Assembly: GCF_008831285.2 (NCBI RefSeq)
Contig: NC_045145.1
Location: 15,994,802-16,058,801 of the forward strand
DNA: 64,000 bases
Direction of reading: 5' to 3'
Source: Nymphaea colorata
Lineage: Eukaryota; Streptophyta; Magnoliopsida; Nymphaeales; Nymphaeaceae
Positions 12,898 through 26,062 of this stretch are shown here, piece by piece (the stretch's first letter is position 1; the number at the start of each line of letters is the position of its first letter). The position numbers and the translations under genes were made by a program. The notes under the pieces are model-generated. The model had not been told where the DNA came from. It did not search any database and saw only the letters and a program-made list of their open reading frames with translations.

Positions 12898-15300
12898 ATC
12901 TTTCTCATGATGTGAGGTAACCTACGTGAAATATAAAATAAGTCAATGACAGGCCTTTATGAATTTATCGACAGTTTGTTTAATCTAAAATATATAATAT
13001 TGGTTGCTATCTGAAAGTTTAATGTGATTTCAATAAATATCCGTAAGGAGTAAGAAAACTCCAAAGTTTTAGTTTATTTGATGAATCTATAATTCTATAC
13101 AAAGAAAATCCAAGTCCTATATCAATCTAAGCAACTTGCAGTATTTACCAATATGGTCGAATTCTGCAGCCAATTACATAAGGAGAGTATCATTCAACTG
13201 TTACAATTAAAATTTTTGCCGATAAAATTTCGGCAAAAACCATCACTACATCGCTAAGCATTCAAATAATACGTTGACTTTTGTACTTAAAATTTCCTGT
13301 GGAAAGCCAGAAAAAAAAATCATGAGATTTTCCGGAAAAATTAAAATCAAAATTTCATTTTCAGCTCCACCCTTCAACCCAAATTTATACCAATGTTTAT
13401 GAATTTCTTACATCAGTTTTAATCTGTTGCCTGTATTTTTCACAATATTATCATTTACATCTTTAATGATCCTTTAAACGGACCGTCGTTTTCATAAAAG
13501 AAAACAATATTTCAATGAGAGTGCATGTATCAAAAAACATATAATTGCCTCATAGGTATGATGTGACAAAACCTCTTGTTGATTGGCAAAAGATCCACAT
13601 CATCAAATTTGGAATATGAACTCTGGCCTAAGATCCATATAAAGATTTATCATTCACAAAAAATGCTTGACAAAAGATTAGGAACAAAGGGGATTTCTAT
13701 ATATATAGAAATTGGCAGGTGTGTGACTCTCACAAGCAATACCAGTAAGGAATCATCTTAGTCATGGATCTTTTCAAGATGGAAGGATAAGAAAAAATCA
13801 AAGAAAAAGAGTTGTTAATATCCAAAGTGATCCAGCAATCTAACTAGGACAATTAAGAGAAAAATATAAAGGAAAAAGGTAACTGGCAAAAGTCAGTCCA
13901 CTTGGGTAAGGGACAAGAGCGGATTTAATAAAATTAATTATTCAAACATTTTTCTGCAACCTAATCTTGTAGTTATGATCTTAAAATTAATTTGGTGAGA
14001 AACATATATTATGTCAGTCATTTTTTACTTAATAATATTTTTTTAATAATAAAAAAATGAACAACTCTTATAACATCAAAATTTTGATAGTAGAAAAGAG
14101 CAATTTTTTATACAAATATCTTGAACTACAACATGATTTATATAAAATTAGTGTTTACAAACACATTAGGAAGTTCATATTTTTGTTTAAAATATTTTTC
14201 AACACAAATTTAAGAGGCCTGGTTTTTATCACTTGCACCCCAATTACTCTTTCTCCCTAATATATATGTACATACACACACTCTCTCTCTCTTACACATA
14301 TGTATGTATGTAAAAGGATTGAAATATGCAAGATGCCGATGCAGCAATGGTTCATGCATGATTCTTAGTACTGGCATATGGTGTTTTTAATGATGGATTT
14401 TTAATTTTTGACCATCGAGAAATTTAACCACCTTGAAAAAAAAAACCAAAATATCTTAAAAAGACTAAAACTGTTTTCCAATATGAAAAGAGAAAAGTGA
14501 GTACAGAACCTCTTTTACACAAAAAAGGAAAGTACCTTTTGGATATGACAAAAGATATGAGGTCCAAGAGTGGGTAAAAAAGTTAGGGTTCCAACATGGT
14601 AAGAAAGGTAGATGTGAATGTTGCTTTCATCTATTTAATAGTAACTAGTAAGTATGCAAATTTTATAAGGTGTTGGCCAGGAGACTGAGAGGGGCTTGGT
14701 AGGTGGCTGTTTCGAGCTCCCAAAACATCAAACTTATTGTACGTTAGAAGGAAAGGGGCACCTACATACAAGTTGAAGCATTAGCGAGGCTATCGCCGAG
14801 AAGTTACATGGAAAAAATAGCAAGAGAATGAATTATTATTTGACTAGCCTGCCGTTAATGTGTGTACTTAACATTAGTTGCGTTCAACTGATTATAAATC
14901 ATTAAATTAGAAGGATAAAATTGGTGAGACCTAATAAAGTTGAAGCATCTTACTGTTGAAAGATAAAAACGAAACGAAAGCAAGGAATCAATGTCCTTCT
15001 CTATTTTCGTACTCAATATTATATTTGAAGTTTGGAATTGATTTGACGTACGCAGCCACTTTTGAGAAAGTGACCGCAGCTTGATTCTTCCTTTATCAAT
15101 CCAAACCAGCACCCTTAGTGCCGGATGCGATGAATCTTCCTTTTTCATGAAAACTTATGGAAGGGACCATTGGCGAGATTGTAGGGTCTTGTACATTTTT
15201 GAAGTCATGGAAATGTAATTTTGAATTTTACCTATAAAACTTTTGATGGACTGGAACCCTCGTGCCTCTAGGCCACTAGTCTTATGGTAAAAAATATAGT
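9187..15300. other. Long AT-rich intergenic region, no gene recognised
   Basis: About 6 kb without a supported gene. It holds a TC microsatellite (about 12865-12893), short CT/CA runs near 14275-14295, and several open frames below 130 codons with no recognisable similarity (for example 11742-12125, plus strand). A small minus-strand frame with a signal-peptide-like start (9847-9644) is discussed under findings. No tRNA, rRNA or clear transposon end was seen. Confidence 0.5.
9644..9847 (-). CDS. Possible small secreted cysteine-containing peptide (very uncertain)
   Basis: A 67-codon frame starts with MLPFLVTSLCCFLLG, which looks like a signal-peptide hydrophobic core, and contains AANPYRRFNCRC followed by one more Cys. 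The NPYRR...C...C pattern recalls the C-terminus of RALF peptides (ANPYxRGC...), but the spacing and the rest of the RALF signature (YISY, second Cys pair) are absent. There is no clear TATA box or UTR context. It could be chance; nothing else supports expression. Confidence 0.15.
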   Translation of the reverse strand: MLPFLVTSLCCFLLGTNDLKLLLWIYTAKEAANPYRRFNCRCQIGANSTFQCMRADSLSITALPLFL

Positions 15301-15375
15301 TAATAAAAATTACTTTTAAGCGTTGTTTGGATGGAGGAAAGGGAAGAAAAAAGGAAGGAAAGAACAATCAATCTT

Positions 15376-15510
15376 ATGTTTGGTTGATTAATTAAGAAGA
15401 AGAGAAATGAAAGAAGAGTAAAAAACTTGTTTGGTTTCAATCCTATGTTTGGTTGATTAATTAAGAAGAAGAGAAATGAAAGAAGAGTAAAAAACTTGTT
15501 TGGTTGCAAA
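15376..15510. repeat. 69-bp tandem repeat, two copies
   Basis: The unit beginning ATGTTTGGTTGATTAATTAA starts at 15376 and again at 15445, nearly identical, ending near AAAAAACTTGTTTGGTT. It sits in a GA/GAA-rich strand-biased tract (15300-15620) that generates long but low-complexity minus-strand open frames. The neighbourhood (GTTGTTTGGATGG at 15315) resembles MITE ends, but no paired end was found. Confidence 0.85.
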
Positions 15511-18500
15511 GGGAGGAAAAGGAAAGTGAGAAAATGAAAATGATGTTCTAATGTAAATCCAATTGAGAAGAAAATGAAAGGTTTTTCGCTTTCTACCGTA
15601 TATGCTCTTTCTTTCTCTTTGTGCATGCATGAACAACGTTTTACGTGATTGCAACATATTTTTTTTTATCAAGAATCTCTTTTTACCAGCATATTTTCTT
15701 TGCGGTGGTCTTTATAAATGGGTCCGATCTGGTATGCTGAGATCGATTCTGATCCGACCTTTTGTATATTTATGATCTATCCTAGCGTTGAGCCCTCACA
15801 CTTTGACCTCTTCCAGAACACCTTGAATCTGTTTAATCTAAGCATTTGATAGCCTTCTATTTGAGATCCAAGGCGCGAATCTTAGGTCCAGATCTCCCTT
15901 TCATCGACCTTAAATCTAAGTTTGTGACCATAATATGACCTTTTTTTTTTTTTACATAGTGGTAAAAGTCTTGTGCTTGTGTATGCCATAAGGATCTTAA
16001 ATCAACCTTAGATCTGATGCTATCAAACACACCCTTTTCGCCTTGAATTTTATTCGGAGGGAAGCCAATGAAGTACATTCCATGTGCCGTTTACTAATTA
16101 AATATACCAAAATAACTTGATGTTCATAGAAAACTCAAGATCACATGTGCTGGCCTACTAATTATAATTTAATCTCACATGTGAAGTGTTTCCAACGTTG
16201 ATTGCAATTTGCCACATGAATCATGCTGATATAGATAGCTCATCCCAACCACCATCCTTTTCTGTTCTTTGTCTTCTTCCCTTTTCTTCTCACCTTTTAT
16301 CTGAAACTGTAACAATGGTAGAAGAAAGAATTGCTGGGGGTTGGTGCGAGATGGGCCTCACCTACTTCGCTAAAACAGACGGAATCCACCATTATTAGAG
16401 GAGAAGATAATACCCAAACCGCCGATCATTATGATTACTAATTGGTAGAAGGACATGAACTACTTACACAACCCCACATAATTGGTTAAAATGTCACTTG
16501 AATGGACCTAATAATACTATTTTCTCTTGTTGAGACACTTGATTAATGCCGCCGTAGACCTGCGGAATTTCCCATTTAACCGCGTTTAAGTACTGCTTGC
16601 AGTTCTATAGTACTCCATCGTTGGGTCTTTTTGCTAAATCAATCTCATTTGTTCATCCCCTCAATAGTTCAGTTCATGCACAATTTGAACCAATCCAATT
16701 TACTATGGTACAAGTTAGGTAAGCTTAATTATTCATAACCTTAATATGTAGTTGGATCTACAACTTGTTGGAAATAATCAAGGTCTTGACTACTTTTTTT
16801 TTCCTCCATGTCAGGCTGTGGTTAGGCAGATCTCTACCTATTTATCCATTACAATAGCTTTCCTTTTTCAATTGTGACTTGCACTCGGACTGAGAGACTT
16901 TGTAACTGACTCATCGGCTCAGAACCGTGAGGTCGGTACTTGCACCCCGCCAATCAGTGGCGGAGTCAAAAAGTTTTTGCTATGGACATTTAAAATTTAA
17001 AAGTTTATACTTCGAGGGAAACCATATATAAATAAGTAACGTATCAATATATAAATAAGACAATTTGTGTGGGCTAGTGTGTCCAGACAATTTGTGTAGG
17101 CTAGTGGCGGACCAAACACGGTTAAAACAAAGGAATTGACAACATGTCGAATGTCTAGGATTAGGGTTTTAGTTCACACGCCGCATAAGAGTGTCCGCAT
17201 CCAAAAGCCATCTCAGGATACCAAAAGATCCATTCTTTACAATCGCCAATTAATTGGACTTTATTCCTCTAGTACGGTGTGAATTAAATCTCGCGACATA
17301 TTGTTAGGTATACCGAAGCTGATGTACATTCATTCACAAAAAAAAAAATGTACCCAAGTACGTGATGATCAGAATACCTCTAACCAGCAAAAAAGGGAGC
17401 CTCCTACACCAACCAAAAAAAAAAAGGTTAAAAGTCCAGAAAAGATATTTCCTTTAAAAAATATTTTAAAATACCCAACTCTTTGGTTTTTTTTTTTTTT
17501 TCAGGTGCATATTGTACACTCAACTTGATCTCTAGATATACACATCCACCAAGGCAATATTAATCATGACATGCTCTAATCGAGTGGTAGTTTTACATGA
17601 CATTTCACTCTCTATTTTAATTTTCACACTTTCAATAAGTTTGACCGACTGCAGTCTTTGAATTTGTTAGTAGTTACCAATTAATGTCATTAGTGTTGAC
17701 ATTCATATAGCATATCAATAGATCTATAGGAATATCTCATATATTAATGTACCAAGATCATTAGGCTGACGGATTAATTGATACATACGATAGATTAGTG
17801 ACATATATCGTCAGTCTATATATTTGTTATTAACTTGGCATTTTAGATTTAGACCTGATCCAATGCCAAATGCATAGGATCCAACTAAATGGAATTTGGT
17901 AGATTGTAGATTTTAAATCCAAATCCTTTACCTCTCTCTTTAAAGGGCGTAGAATAGTTGGTTGGATTGGTGAGCAGTGCAAGTTTGGTTTCATGGGAAC
18001 TATTTTTCTTAACTACAAATGGTAGATATGCAATACTCTCGTTAATAGGTTCATCGCTCTTTACCAAGATCCCGAAACAATCCTGAGCCCGAATAAGAGG
18101 AAAGAAGAATGCTTTAGCCTTTTAACCTCTTCCCAGTATCTCCCCAAACCTTTTACATCTCTTTTCCAACCGCGAAAACAACACGTGAAAGTGAGATATG
18201 ACCAAACAAACATTTTTTATATGATAATGTCTAAGGCTGAGGGGACAACAAACTTTGCTCCCGGCTGCTGATAATTAACCAGCTGATCCTGATTAATTAG
18301 AGGATCAATCATAGGATGAATGCCCCTCGCTGAACCAAGATTACGACCATTATTAACCGATAAAACAAGCTCATATTGAAGAACATAATAACTGTTTAAT
18401 TGAAGAAATAAATGAAATTATTTGACTGCACCTTTTGAATACCTACCAGCAAAAGTAAATTTAACCTGTTTGCTTCTAAGAGCCAACATATTGATATGGT

Positions 18501-18769
18501 CGATCAGGGCAATGAGGGGACCAAGATATTTCCTTTCATTGAACGTTCATAGTAGAGGTAGTAAGATTTACAGTTTTTTCCACAGCCATGGTTCACCTTA
18601 TTAGCTATATTCCGGCCGCATCTTCTCATTTTCACAATTTCCAAATCCATCGAATGGCCAATATTTGTTAGGAAAAGACAGATTTACCCTTGCTTAGATA
18701 GGGGAGTTTGGACATCATTTAATGAAAACATAAGGATGATATTGGAAATATAATGTGAACAGCTAAATA
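15511..18769. other. Intergenic AT-rich DNA, no gene recognised
   Basis: No supported gene in 3.2 kb. Open frames are short (under 75 codons), and several are translations of poly-A or poly-T tracts (17340-17510). No transposon ends were found. Confidence 0.5.
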
Positions 18770-18771
18770 TA

Positions 18772-19185
18772 TCGTAGTCACAAACATCATTTTTAAAGTT
18801 TTAAATGACGATGTCATACATGTATCATAGTCACAAGTATCGTTTTCAGATTTTTAATGGTACTTTTAATGGTGAGTTTTTTTTTTAATTATAATATAAC
18901 GAGTTTGAAAAAAGAAAAAGAAAAATAAGATAAATTTTAAAAAATCATAAAAGTTAAGGAAAATAAAACGAACGGGAACTAATGAACTAGCAAGACAACA
19001 TAAAAATGTAAGTGAATAAACAACAAATAAAAAATGGAAACAAGCAGATTGGTATTAAAACGTGAAAAATGCTGAAAATTAAAAAAAAATAAAAATAATT
19101 ACAAACGAGGTTTTTCATGTTTTTTAGTTTGATAATTTTTTCCAAGATAATGACGTTTTTTTAAAATGTGTTTTTTGTGAGTATG

Positions 19186-19186
<1 letters not shown>
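18772..19186. repeat. AT-rich dispersed repeat, copy A
   Basis: First of three related copies (others at about 47606-47775 and 56685-57187). The copies share the order 'agtcacaaa...', 'tataata..gag..tgaaaaa', 'aaatttttaaaa', 'ggaactaatgaac/ggaaactaataac' and '...caacaaataaaaaatgg'. The termini, GTAGTCACAAA at the left and TTTTTTGTGAGTAT at the right, are weak inverted repeats. It is bordered on the right by a TA microsatellite. It is probably a MITE-like non-autonomous DNA element. Confidence 0.55.

Positions 19187-19231
<45 letters not shown>
19187..19231. repeat. (TA)n microsatellite
   Basis: About 22 uninterrupted TA units immediately after dispersed-repeat copy A. Confidence 0.97.
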
Positions 19232-19234
<3 letters not shown>

Positions 19235-22200
19235 TTGTCAAATAATGAGGGTTTTCAAAGTCAACTTCATGCTAACTCTATGCTGAAAAACCTAACAATT
19301 AACTTTAAAATGTATTTTTCCAATCCATCTTTGGACTTACAGAGTTCTTTTTGCACTTATATAAAGTGAAATCGAGTTGTCGTTTTCTTTTTTCCAAAGA
19401 ACTAACTCTACAAGTGTAAACAGATCGCTGTCCGCATCTCAAAGCTCGGGATTGCAAAAAGTTTACCTATTTGACTGCGAGATAACAGAATTCCGATTTC
19501 AACTCTCAGTAATTATATAGGGAGAAGGTCAGATTGCAGGATTCTTGGCAGAGAGTTTACAAGAGCAAGATACCGTGAGGAGGATTCAGTGGAAGGTAAA
19601 ATATTCAGAAGTTCGTCTGTGCTCTGTGTTTGTTAGTGTAAACAAAGGGTGGTTGGAGAGGGAGAAGGTGAGGAAGACGAGGTTGTCCAAACCGATGGGC
19701 ACGCGCTCTTCGTTGGCCACCCGTGAGTCAATCGCTCTCCCCTGTTGAGGGTAGATGATGACATCATCATGATATGATGATGATGCGTGTGTGTACGTCT
19801 TTGCTTGCGTGCTAGAGGAAGAGGATATGATGATGATGGTGATGTTGTTTTTCTGTATGTGTGTGAGAAAGGGAGAAGGGAGAGTCCATCACGCCTCTCT
19901 TCTTCTCTATAAAGCTTCAAGATGAGCCCCCCATGGTTTTGAGACAAGAAACACAAGGGAATCAGGGTCTGATGATCCGTTCATCGGCTCCTCCATGGTA
20001 ATTATTTTCTTGAAATCTTGTGATATGTAAAACACAGAAGCAAAATATCATCTCTGCAACTTCCTGATCTGAGCTCCCACCTTCCTCTTCTTCTTATGCT
20101 TTGAAAATTTGCAGGTAACGTGGAAGAGCATGACAAGAAGCAAACACAGACCATATACTCTTCCTCTGGTGCAACGGTTTGGGTGAGTGATCTCCATGTT
20201 ATGCTTGTTACGTGAACACTCCTACGCTTTTGGGTCTCGCTCTCGTTGTCTGTTCGACCTTGCATAAACCTGGATCTTTCAGAGCTTACACAAAATAATA
20301 AAAAGGATATGTATGTGCGTGTGTGTGTGTGTATGCGTGAAAGCAGATCAGTCGGTTTGCTTTGAATAACAGAAGTGAGGACCTATCCCCCTCAGCGTTG
20401 CAAAACAGATCAATAAGTTTTCAGTTCGCATCTCCGGTGATCGGAGATACTGCAGTTCAGTTTTTCCGGTGAGATTTTAATGTCTGATTGACCTTTTCTT
20501 GTGAATCAGATGTGAATCATTCACCATCTCCTCCTCTATACTCCAATAAACGCGAGCATATATAAATCACAATACATGTAATATATGGGAATTTTTACAT
20601 ATAATAGGGATTTCATATATAGCTGGTGTGTGTGAATAAGGTGCCGATGCACTTGTTTGTAACATCTTGCGGGAATCAAGGTTGTATAAGTAGATCTGCT
20701 CAATCAGACCTGGGAGATGCACCGGGCATGGACAAATTAAGCGGTTCGTTAAGTAAATTAAACTGGTTGCTTTCGTTAAAGGCCGAGCTTGTCCGAGTTC
20801 CTTCTACAAATTGTAGTGATCCGAGTATAAACCAAGTATTTGGATGACTGTTTCCATCTAAGATCTACATTTGTTTACACCCTGAGAGTCTAAAAGAGAG
20901 GAAACAGTGCGGCCTTTGGTTTATGACTGGTACTGTATTGTTTAAACCATGGTAAGAAGTGCATGTGCCCTTGTTCCTTGGTTTTGCCTAAGCAAACGGA
21001 GAATTCCGGCCATTGTTGCCGGGAAACGACCGGACTTTGCTTGTCAGCTAACCCTTGACAGTGCTCTCCGGCCCATGGAGGCATGTCCCTAAGTTCTTTG
21101 AGGTAGGAGTAGTGGGGATGTGATATTTTGCATAGTACTGCCATTATTAAAGGAATAAGTGCAGCCACGAGCTACAGCACTGATCAGGCTGCTAAAAATG
21201 GCGGGGAGCTGGACGGAAGAAGCGGAAAGAAGACATTGAAAAACTCATAAAGAAGGAGCTGATGCCGTCATGTGCATGGGCTGCCGTCATCGTCCAAAGT
21301 CTATGGAATGCAATAATGGGGAAGCATGGGCTTTGTTAGGTGAGAAACCAGAAAGAGACAGAGAGGCTGGGGGAGGGTAGGTACGCTCTTTTTGAAGGCC
21401 TGCTCGGAATTGTAGTTGCATGCAGTGCTAGAGTCATGGTACGTGCTCGTGTTAGATGGGTCCTTTCATTTTCCGCCATGAATGGTGATAGTAGCATTGC
21501 CACGGCCACAATGGCTTAGACAAGTCTACTCCCTTGCTTGCTGTAGCTTGACTGCTGGCAAGATGAAAGGATAAAGTGAAGAGGGGCAGAAGGGATCATG
21601 GACGGTGCCGCGACTCAAGGCAAACCGTCCCTTCCTTGCCTCGAGGGGGTGATGTGAAAGGTCTCTAATCTCTCTCTCTCTCTCTCTCTTCCTCCTGTCC
21701 TAAATGGAAGAGTCTGAGAACAATTATGCTCATAGACTCGTACACTTCCATTCCAGAATTCAAAACCAGAAGATGTCGGCCACTTCGCATGTGAGTCCAA
21801 AGATCATCGTTTGAATTTTAACCCTTTCATAAGAAAAGACAAATGATTGAGGAACATCTTTCTTTCTTTATGCAGAATCGCAGTGACATATACATATATA
21901 GTGCACAGACATGAAAGGTGACTCCCATTAATTAGTTTTCAACTGTGTGTTCGAAGTTCTACTACGCTCGGACGCACTTGTTTCGTCTCTGGTTCTCTAT
22001 TGGTGGCAGATCTGCTCACATTTCTGCTGTGTTTGGCTGCTTTAGTTGCAAGTCCAAATAATAGTTCTTTGGGATCATGTGATGTTATTGCTGTTGGCAT
22101 GGTGTCCGCTAGGAGGAAGAGAAAGTGAAAGCAATCCTAACAACTAAATCCATCACTGGTTGAGAGAGAGAGAGAGAGAGAGAGAGATCAGGAATGAACA

Positions 22201-22528
22201 TTGATCCTAGTTCAGTAATGGAAGTGGCTTTGAACTCTGCAGAGGACTGTAAGGCTGTGGCTTGGATTCTTAAACGTAAGTATGAGCTCGAATTAGGTTA
22301 GAGAAAGATGTAGGATGTTAGAAAAGTTACAGTGTGGTGGATGACATGCATTGAGAGTGCCGAGAAATTGAGGCCAAGTTATGGGATATCTCGGTTGTTT
22401 TGGAAAAAGTGAGGGGGTTGTTCAGTTTGGCTCTCCTTTTTGAAACAGAGGTACATCACACTTTTCAAGTAGAATAAATGTCAACTACCCAAGATACGAC
22501 TGTCGGCTGCATTATCTCAGTATGGTCA
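19232..22528. other. Intergenic region with locally higher GC, no gene recognised
   Basis: The 19.5-22.3 kb interval is less AT-rich than its surroundings and contains ATG-, GAT- and GT-rich tracts (19750-19860, 20310-20340), a TC microsatellite (about 21669-21690) and a GA microsatellite (22162-22186). Open frames of 60-107 codons on both strands show no domain. I looked for mature sequences of the common conserved plant miRNA families and saw none. A non-coding transcript is possible but unsupported. Confidence 0.4.
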
Positions 22529-22901
22529 TGTTGGAGCAATTGAAGTCACAGCCGAAGTTGCAGTTGTCGCCAGTAAGTTCACCAGCGACTGTCCCTTGTA
22601 AAAAGCTGCAGAGCAAGTGGAAGAAGAAGAAGAATAAGTCAGATTTAGGGATTTAGGGTTTCCTGCTCCTCATGATCCTCTTTTAGAAATTAAACATTAA
22701 ACATTGTTGAGTATAAATAGCCAGCTCTTTAGGTTTTTTCCAAAGCCCATCAGTGGTTAGCGTGAGAGTTTTTTTAGAAAAATGTTGAGATAAAAATGAA
22801 CTTTATCTCGTGAGAAGTTTTGAGTGAATCTCGTAACTGCCTTCGTAACTGCCTTGCAGTTACGAGATATCCGGATAGGGCTCAATGGCCACTATCCAAC
22901 A
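22529..22901 (+). mobile_element. Solo LTR, probably of a Ty1/copia element
   Basis: A 373-bp segment starts TGTTGG and ends CCAACA, the short inverted ends of many copia LTRs. It is bordered by GGTCA (22524-22528) and GGCCA (22902-22906), a 5-bp target duplication with one mismatch. Inside, a TATA box (TATAAATA, 22712-22719) fixes the plus orientation, and the 3' part has the repeated CTGCCTTCGTAACTGCCTT motif. No primer-binding site, gag or pol follows, so this is a single LTR left by recombination. Copia rather than gypsy is inferred from size and end sequence. Confidence 0.75.
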
Positions 22902-22974
22902 GGCCATTTCGCCTTCATTTACAATATATGATAGCTACAACTAGTAGTGTTTTGGTGGGATTATGTGTGTGTGA

Positions 22975-23286
22975 TTCATGACTTTAACTTTTATTGCTCG
23001 ATTTCATATGATTAATTTTCCCTCGAGGCAATTAATTGCAGTTTCTGGTCTTGGATTTATGGCTTAACACAAATATTATATGAAAATTTTTCCAAGTACT
23101 AGGGGTGGGGGGTGGGGGTGGAAGTATTTCATGACTTTAACTTTTATTGCTCGATTTCATATGATTAATTTTCCCCCGGGGCAATTAATTGCAGTTTCTG
23201 TTCTTGACATTTCATCTGGGATGAGAAAGTACTTTCATGCATTTATGGCTTAACACAAATATTATATGAAATTTTTTCCAAGTACT
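22975..23286. repeat. Tandem duplication, unit about 153 bp
   Basis: The segment TTCATGACTTTAACTTTTAT through TTTTTCCAAGTACT occurs at 22975-23100 and again at 23128-23286. The second copy carries about 30 extra bases (around TCATCTGGGATGAGAAAGTA) and a CCCGGG instead of CTCGAG. A G-rich spacer (GGGGTGGGGGGTGGGGGTGG) separates them. Confidence 0.9.
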
Positions 23287-24867
23287 GTCAAAGTTATACA
23301 CAGAAGGATGGTTAATTGTGTATTCTAACTAAACCATATGCATACTTGCCTATTTTCCATATCAGAAAATTGCAAGCAAACAAGTTATACATTGACCTAA
23401 AAATTATGGATAATAGATGCACCCAAAATATTTACTCCGCAAGTACACCCTAGCCCCGAAGCAAGATAGAGCCTTAGAGGTATAGGGGTATAAGGTTTGA
23501 GGGTTTTAGGCTGAAGGTGGTTTTTCTTAATTAAATATTAAAATAATACAACCAAACTACTAGCTAGTTTTAGTTAATGAAAGTAAAAAAGGATGCCTAA
23601 TAAGCCGAAGATCGATCCAGTGAAAAAAAACGAATAGGTCGGACAGCCGACGAAATCGAAGGGAAAGCGAGGACTGTGTACGTGGCAAAGCTTGACATGG
23701 ATATTGACACCCTGGAGTGGAAGAACGAAGCTGAGATTCCCAACAGATCAGTCAAACAACATTGAGGTAAAGGAAAAGAAAACATACATTTCTTGATTTG
23801 CTCCTCCATGTTTCTTTGATTTGCTTGTAATTTAACTTGCATGGAACAGAACATGGCCTGGCTGGCTAGTTGTCTTCACACTGTCTAGTATGTACATATT
23901 GACTTGGTAATTTCTATTAGAAATGCATCATTAAGTTTCTTCTTTTATAAACAGGATGAAAGGGCTTCTACTTTTAGTTTCTTAATGAATCATGAGAATT
24001 GCTTAACCTCATGTTGAAGTCAGGAGAAGAGGGTGGTATCATCAGCACTCAGGGCGCGTATTCCAGCCACCAGAGCCCAACTTTCCATTAATTCCTGCAT
24101 GTAATCGGGCATCAGGAATCCTTTGTTTCGGGAATTGGATGATCTCTCCGTTCCCCCTAGAACATCAAAAAACAACATGGTTGTAAAAATCGGATGGCCA
24201 TATATGAACCAGTACTGCATGTTGCAGGATTAATGGCTTGAACCTTATTACTTGCGACGAACAGAATTGATTCATCAACGGATAAAGGGTGTCATGTGTC
24301 ATTTCTCTTGTTAATGTCAATCATGTTCAAAATTAAGGATTTATTTTTTAAACAAAGATAAATGTAATAATATTTTCTCGAATTCATATAGCCGATTCTT
24401 CTGAATTTTGCTCCAGATTTGGCAGAAGGTATGCCTCAAATGTATGCATAAGTGGGGAACAGAATGAAAGAAAGCTAAGAAATTGATTAAGGAAAGGAGG
24501 CCTGGTAGCTTTCTTCAATCAAAGGTAGGAAAATGGGGTTCAGCGATAAGAAATTACAGAGGAGGTCTATATGTGCAGTAAAAATTAATATCTCAATTTT
24601 TATCTCATCCATGTTCCTATATATTGCCGGTAAAAATTAAGCAGTAATGAACGGAAATGATGATTGAATTGAAATGCCCATTTGATCTGCATCAAATCCT
24701 CACCTCCACCTCCATTTGTGGCCTGAAAAAAGCGCCTAAGTTGTGCCTCCGGCTGGCATGCAGACAGGGCCGTCACTTTTTCGAATCCGTCAAAGTGCCT
24801 TTTCTAGCCGTCCGTTTTTGTTCTTGGATTATTTTGTTCACCTCCGTTTCATGTCTTCTCAAAAATG

Positions 24868-24970
24868 TCTGCCACTGGCTTCTTAACTTCTGTGTTTCCC
24901 GACCAGCTCATCTTTTCTGCCACTGGCTTCTTAACTTCTGTGTTTCCCCACCAGCTCATCTTTTCTGCCA
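24868..24970. repeat. 48-bp tandem repeat, about 2.1 copies
   Basis: TCTGCCACTGGCTTCTTAAC begins at 24868, 24916 and (partial) 24964. The length is a multiple of three, so overlapping frames stay open across it. Confidence 0.9.
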
Positions 24971-25240
24971 CTTTCGTTCTCCACATTTACGCGACTTTCT
25001 GTTTGACAAGGAACCCTCCCTGGCCGAATTCCCCCACTTCGATCGACTCTTCCCTTGTGGACAAAAAAACCCACTGCGATTTCTAAAAGGTGTTTTAAGT
25101 AAAATGCAAACCTTATAAGAATTTATAAATACTAATTCAATATAGATCAAGCTTTAGTTCAAGTCATTTTTGTAAAAAAAAAAAGGTTTGGTTTTTGTCT
25201 CTTATCCAAGTGGTCTGATTTTTATCACCTTTCTTACCTA

Positions 25241-25274
<34 letters not shown>

Positions 25275-25971
25275 TTACCAAAAAAGAGTTTCATTTCCAC
25301 GACTTTTGGATATGGATCTTTCTAAAGTTTTAAGAAACTGCCAAAAGCGATCCAAGTTTACCTCCTCCATTTCCAAGGACAACCTTTTTACTTTTTAAAG
25401 TTCACAGAAAAAAAAGCCATGAGGGCCTATTCTAGCTGGTTGGACTATGGACCAGTGGGTCAGCGATCATTAGTTCAATTTTTTATATGACACTTTGGTT
25501 GACTAATATTTATCACCTTAGTATTCACCTTGGTCTCAAAATAGCCCTCGACCCATGTCGCAAGGAAAAAAAATTTTCTTGTTTCCACCACGTTTCAATT
25601 TGACTGTCAAGGAAAAAAAAAATTCTTGTTTCTACCACGTTTCAATTTGACTGTCAGCTATTAAACCATGTGGTTTTGGTGATTTCTGCAAAACAAATTC
25701 ATCGAAAAGTATTCAGACGCTTGCCCTCTTTTTGTCTTAAATGAGAGCAAAAAGTTGGTTCGTGAATGCAATCCAGCAGGTATTTTCAAGAAACTGGGCT
25801 CTTACTCTGAATGGTTTTTAGAAGGAAGAAAAAAAAAATCCGCCAAATCAGATTTCCAGAACCGACGCAAGCGTTTTCTGGCTAGCCATGACCTTCTCCC
25901 ATATTCAAACATGTAAAACACGCAGGGTGCAACTTCCCAGAAAAGGGCATACTTGGAGTGTTCCAGAAGTG

Positions 25972-25979
25972 TATATATA
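25972..25979 (+). promoter_or_regulatory. TATA box of the small-peptide locus
   Basis: TATATATA lies 84 bp upstream of the ATG at 26063, a normal distance for a plant promoter with a short 5' UTR. The transcript start would be near 26005. Confidence 0.5.
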
Positions 25980-26062
25980 AGCTTCTAACCATGGAACAGA
26001 ATCTCGCAAAGTGAGCTTCAATCACAAATTGACAACATATTCTAAGAAGGAGAAGCAAGAAG

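Larger units (their letters stand above)
23287..26060. other. Intergenic DNA, no gene recognised
   Basis: Contains a 48-bp tandem repeat at 24868-24970, a (TA)n tract at about 25245-25271, and a 47-bp tandem duplication at 25561-25655 (unit begins CAAGGAAAAAA and contains CCACGTTTCAATTTGACTGT). A plus-strand 153-codon frame at 24657-25118 spans the 48-bp repeat but has no recognisable domain. Confidence 0.5.

Noticed and set aside
15155-15672. Overlapping minus-strand frames of 70-108 codons rich in Phe, Leu and Ser
   Set aside because: They come from a purine-rich low-complexity tract and a 69-bp tandem duplication.
24657-25118. 153-codon plus-strand frame
   Set aside because: Extended by an in-frame 48-bp tandem repeat; composition and lack of any domain suggest chance.
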